Positions 61,678 through 64,000 of a stretch of 64,000 bases of DNA are shown here, in pieces. Origin of the DNA: Seleniibacterium sp963677135. GTDB lineage: Bacteria; Desulfobacterota; Desulfuromonadia; Desulfuromonadales; Geopsychrobacteraceae. The position numbers were made by a program, and so were the translations under genes. The stretch is from assembly GCA_963677135.2 (NCBI GenBank), contig CAXXLS010000014.1:1-64000 (forward strand), read 5' to 3'. Below the pieces are notes generated by a model. The model was given only the letters and a program-made list of their open reading frames with translations. It did no database searches and was not told where the DNA came from. Position 1 is the stretch's first letter. Each line of letters opens with the position of its first letter.

Positions 61678-62573
61678 GCCTGCTGTTCACCTCGGGTTTT
61701 CAAAAACTGGGAGATTTCAGCGCTGATCAGCTGCCGGTGCCAGACAGCTCTGCGCAGAATGTAAAGATCCATCTGCAGTTTTTCCATGAAACCATTGGGG
61801 GATTTCTGGATGGCCTTGATATAGGCCAGGTGCTTTTTCAGGGTCGGCAGGACGAATTTTCTATTTTGTCCCGTCCAGAACGTCTGTTGAACACTGGTAT
61901 TTTTGCGATCCCAGGAACTGGCGTCTTCATGCATGCGCCGGAAAAACAGGGTCTCGGGAATCTCGACGATTTTTCCGTACAAGGTCAGCTCCCCCATGAG
62001 GTTGGTATCGGCGGCATGGAAGCTGCCGTTGCCCATCAGCGCGGTATGCTTCAGGGCTGAATGGCGCATCAGGCCGTAAATGGCATTGGTCAGGCCGACG
62101 ACTTCGAAATAGGTTTTAAAACGCGTGACAACGTCATCCTGTTGCAGATCGAGATTGTCATCATAGTGCTGAAGGAGCTGCCCTTCCCCGTCGATGATAT
62201 CGGTTTTGCCATAACACATCACAGCGTCCGGTCGCGCTTCGAGAACTTTCAGACAGCGCTCATGCAGATACTCCGAGCACAGGTCATCGGCGTTGAACCA
62301 GCGAAAGTATGTCCCCCGGGCCAGTCGGAACAGCTGGTTGTAATTACCGGCGGCACCGATATTGACCTCGTTGCGCACATAACGGATTCTCGGGTCACTC
62401 GCGGCAAAATCGCGACAGATCGTCTCGGTTTTATCCGTTGAAGCATTATCCGAAATAATCAGTTCGAAATCATCGTAGGTCTGATTCAGGGTCGCCGTAA
62501 TTGCGGATTCAAGGTAGTGCTCACCATTGTAAACCGGCATTCCAACGCTGATTGTGACGGGAGTGGCATTCAT
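61674..62573 (-). CDS. Family 2 glycosyltransferase
   Basis: A 299-residue GT-A enzyme: ISVGMPVYNGEHYLESAITATLNQTYDDFELIISDNASTDKT, NIGAAGNYNQLFRLARG, FRWFNADDLCSEYLHERC (DD motif), and a C-terminal helical tail ending KTRGEQQA. Overlaps the downstream FG-GAP gene by 4 bp. Confidence 0.9.
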   Translation of the reverse strand: MNATPVTISVGMPVYNGEHYLESAITATLNQTYDDFELIISDNASTDKTETICRDFAASDPRIRYVRNEVNIGAAGNYNQLFRLARGTYFRWFNADDLCSEYLHERCLKVLEARPDAVMCYGKTDIIDGEGQLLQHYDDNLDLQQDDVVTRFKTYFEVVGLTNAIYGLMRHSALKHTALMGNGSFHAADTNLMGELTLYGKIVEIPETLFFRRMHEDASSWDRKNTSVQQTFWTGQNRKFVLPTLKKHLAYIKAIQKSPNGFMEKLQMDLYILRRAVWHRQLISAEISQFLKTRGEQQA

Positions 62574-62585
62574 ATCGGATCCCTT

Positions 62586-63947
62586 TCACCTGGAGGGTCC
62601 TTCCATTATATCAATAATGTCACGATACTGCTGATCAAGGGCCGCTGCATATTCAGCATTTTTCCTGATGATCTGCTCTTTGGCGTCATGACGTTCTTCC
62701 GTGAGTTTCTCGAACCCGTTCCATAACTCATCCGCCTGGAAAGCGACATGATCAAAAGCGAATGCGGCCTGCCCGGACGCGCTTAACAATTCCTTTGCCT
62801 TCTGATAATAGCATATTCCGAGCAATGGTTTTTCCAGGAGCAGAGACAGAACCGTTCCGTGAAAGCGGGTCGGCACCGTCATGTCGCAGGCGGCGATATT
62901 GGCCAGCAGGTCATCCACGGAGTTGCAGGCCAGAACGTAGTCCTCCTTCGGTGCGTCCAGTGCTCCACGGTCCTGCAGAATGGCGAGGACGTCGGAGATG
63001 ACGTTGTTGTCCTTTTCCTGAGTGGGGAAAAAAAAGACCGGGTAGCCGTTTTCAAGCAGTTTCTGTGAAAAATCGGCAATCTTGTCGACATATTGACGAT
63101 ATCTGGACGCGTCGGCCTCGCACCAGTAGCGGGGATCGAACAGCGGCATCGGGTTGATACCGACCACCGGCAGATCTGTCACGGTCCGGGAAAGAGGCAA
63201 AGCGGTCGGCTTGACATGCGCAACGGACAGACTGTGAGCAAGATCGGGGGTGACATATGATTGTCCTTTATACCCGACCAGGTCGTGAAGCATCTGCTGC
63301 GATGGTAAATCCCGCAAAGAAACATAGGCCGAAAAGTGCAAAGCCCACCTGATAAACCGAAAGCTCAACGGTTGAGACAGGGGGCCGGCACCGATACTGA
63401 CAAAAAACAACCGGGTTCCCGTCAGTCGGGCCAGGACAGACCATTTCAGCAGCGTATAGGGAAACCCCCACGGACCGCCGAAATTGTCCAGGAACTGATT
63501 CGACCCGGTCACAAGCAGGGCGTCAACTGATTTCAGCTGACCGAATCCGCGGCAAAGAAAACCCAGCTCATAGACCAGTTTTCTGGTCATGGAAAGGGCA
63601 TTGACGATCCCATAAGCGACCCTGTTCAGCACCGGCGTGCTTTTTATGATGGATTTCAGACCGGTCTTGCCTGGTTGCGGGGGGGAGCATGCATCATCTG
63701 CCGGCAAGGACGAATTTTCGGTCGGTGCGCCAGCCGGTGCGCCCGGTCCCGGCGAACGGTATCTGACAGGATAGGCCTCGATCCCGTGACGAGACCGGGT
63801 GTCTTCCGGATTGATGGAAAAACCGACCAGGTCAACGGCGGGAAGACGTGTTTTTAAATTCTGAAGAACCGCCTGAATGATCGCTTCGTCACCCAGATTA
63901 CGATTGCCATAATGCCCCAGGATTCCGATTCGCCGCACTGTTTTCAT
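62586..63947 (-). CDS. Polysaccharide pyruvyl transferase family protein
   Basis: A 453-residue protein of the pyruvyl-transferase (WcaK/CsaB-like) family: IGILGHYGNRNLGDEAIIQAVLQNL at the start, LLVTGSNQFLDNFGG, LFFVSIGAGPLSQPLSFRF, VSLRDLPSQQML, VTPDLAHSL, VPTRFHGTVLSLLLEKPLLGICYYQK near the end. It would add a pyruvate ketal to a sugar. A low-complexity Pro/Gly insert lies at ~65-110. It is the first gene of the minus-strand run in the window; 63948-64000 holds no gene. Confidence 0.88.
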   Translation of the reverse strand: MKTVRRIGILGHYGNRNLGDEAIIQAVLQNLKTRLPAVDLVGFSINPEDTRSRHGIEAYPVRYRSPGPGAPAGAPTENSSLPADDACSPPQPGKTGLKSIIKSTPVLNRVAYGIVNALSMTRKLVYELGFLCRGFGQLKSVDALLVTGSNQFLDNFGGPWGFPYTLLKWSVLARLTGTRLFFVSIGAGPLSQPLSFRFIRWALHFSAYVSLRDLPSQQMLHDLVGYKGQSYVTPDLAHSLSVAHVKPTALPLSRTVTDLPVVGINPMPLFDPRYWCEADASRYRQYVDKIADFSQKLLENGYPVFFFPTQEKDNNVISDVLAILQDRGALDAPKEDYVLACNSVDDLLANIAACDMTVPTRFHGTVLSLLLEKPLLGICYYQKAKELLSASGQAAFAFDHVAFQADELWNGFEKLTEERHDAKEQIIRKNAEYAAALDQQYRDIIDIMEGPSR

Positions 63948-64000
63948 ACTTTTTCGACTTTCGTTTATAGACTGATGTGTCTTCTTATTTTCGGCCCGAA

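Overview
About 60.8 kb of the window (from ~3.17 kb to the end) reads as one Desulfuromonadales/Geobacterales-like chromosome segment. The support is a fused PurS-PurL, a PfaD-type enoyl reductase next to ispH, a YgbA-type NO-response protein beside a Crp/Fnr regulator, and a PrsK/PrsR/exosortase/PEP-CTERM module. The first ~3.17 kb is different. It is GC-richer and carries an rsmB, guaB and DHA2-type MFS gene order and protein style typical of Rhizobiales (Alphaproteobacteria). The two parts meet inside two truncated genes at an ~11 bp shared sequence near 3166-3176, so I read this as a chimeric join (assembly or library artefact) rather than natural gene order. Taxonomic statements come from protein style only; no search was run.

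Layout. 1-3176: rsmB (partial), guaB, MFS transporter (truncated). 3166-9.1 kb: truncated pfaD and ispH, two identical tRNA-Gly(GCC) genes each with its own terminator, pgsA and a lytic transglycosylase (overlapping), nadB, and a coupled pair of monofunctional chorismate mutase and a free-standing DAHP-synthase ferredoxin-like domain. 9.1-15.9 kb: a minus-strand nucleotide operon (WalJ-like MBL hydrolase, purSL, purQ, purF, pyrE). 16.3-18.7 kb: pgk and tpiA, separated by a dispersed repeat. 18.8-21.2 kb: an orphan OmpR-type regulator, ygbA with an FNR/HcpR-like box, and a Crp/Fnr regulator.

21.4-32.5 kb is a PEP-CTERM/exosortase region: a fibronectin-III/lipoprotein-like protein with a 15-bp tandem repeat, prsR, prsK, a beta-CASP nuclease, a toxin-antitoxin pair, epsI, a GxxExxY nuclease-fold gene flanked by inverted repeats, an exosortase and a PEP-CTERM substrate. 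The exosortase and substrate genes diverge from a 0.7 kb region with two -24/-12 (sigma-54) promoter matches. This fits PrsR being a sigma-54 activator, so sensor, activator, sorting enzyme and substrate form one predicted circuit. Four copies of a ~110 bp intergenic repeat lie between 17.6 and 26.7 kb.

32.5-64 kb is a minus-strand polysaccharide locus: wecC/wecB (UDP-ManNAcA), two asparagine-synthetase-like amidotransferases, a Wzx-type flippase, a GtrA/GtrB/membrane-protein cassette, many glycosyltransferases, an O-antigen ligase/polymerase, a CDP-sugar/3,5-epimerase/C-methyltransferase/SDR/PIG-L set, an FG-GAP protein split at an A10 tract, and a polysaccharide pyruvyl transferase. Genes from ~35 to 45 kb are visibly more AT-rich than their flanks and look like an acquired insert. 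Together the second half probably makes, exports and decorates an extracellular polysaccharide, with the exosortase system sorting envelope proteins alongside it.
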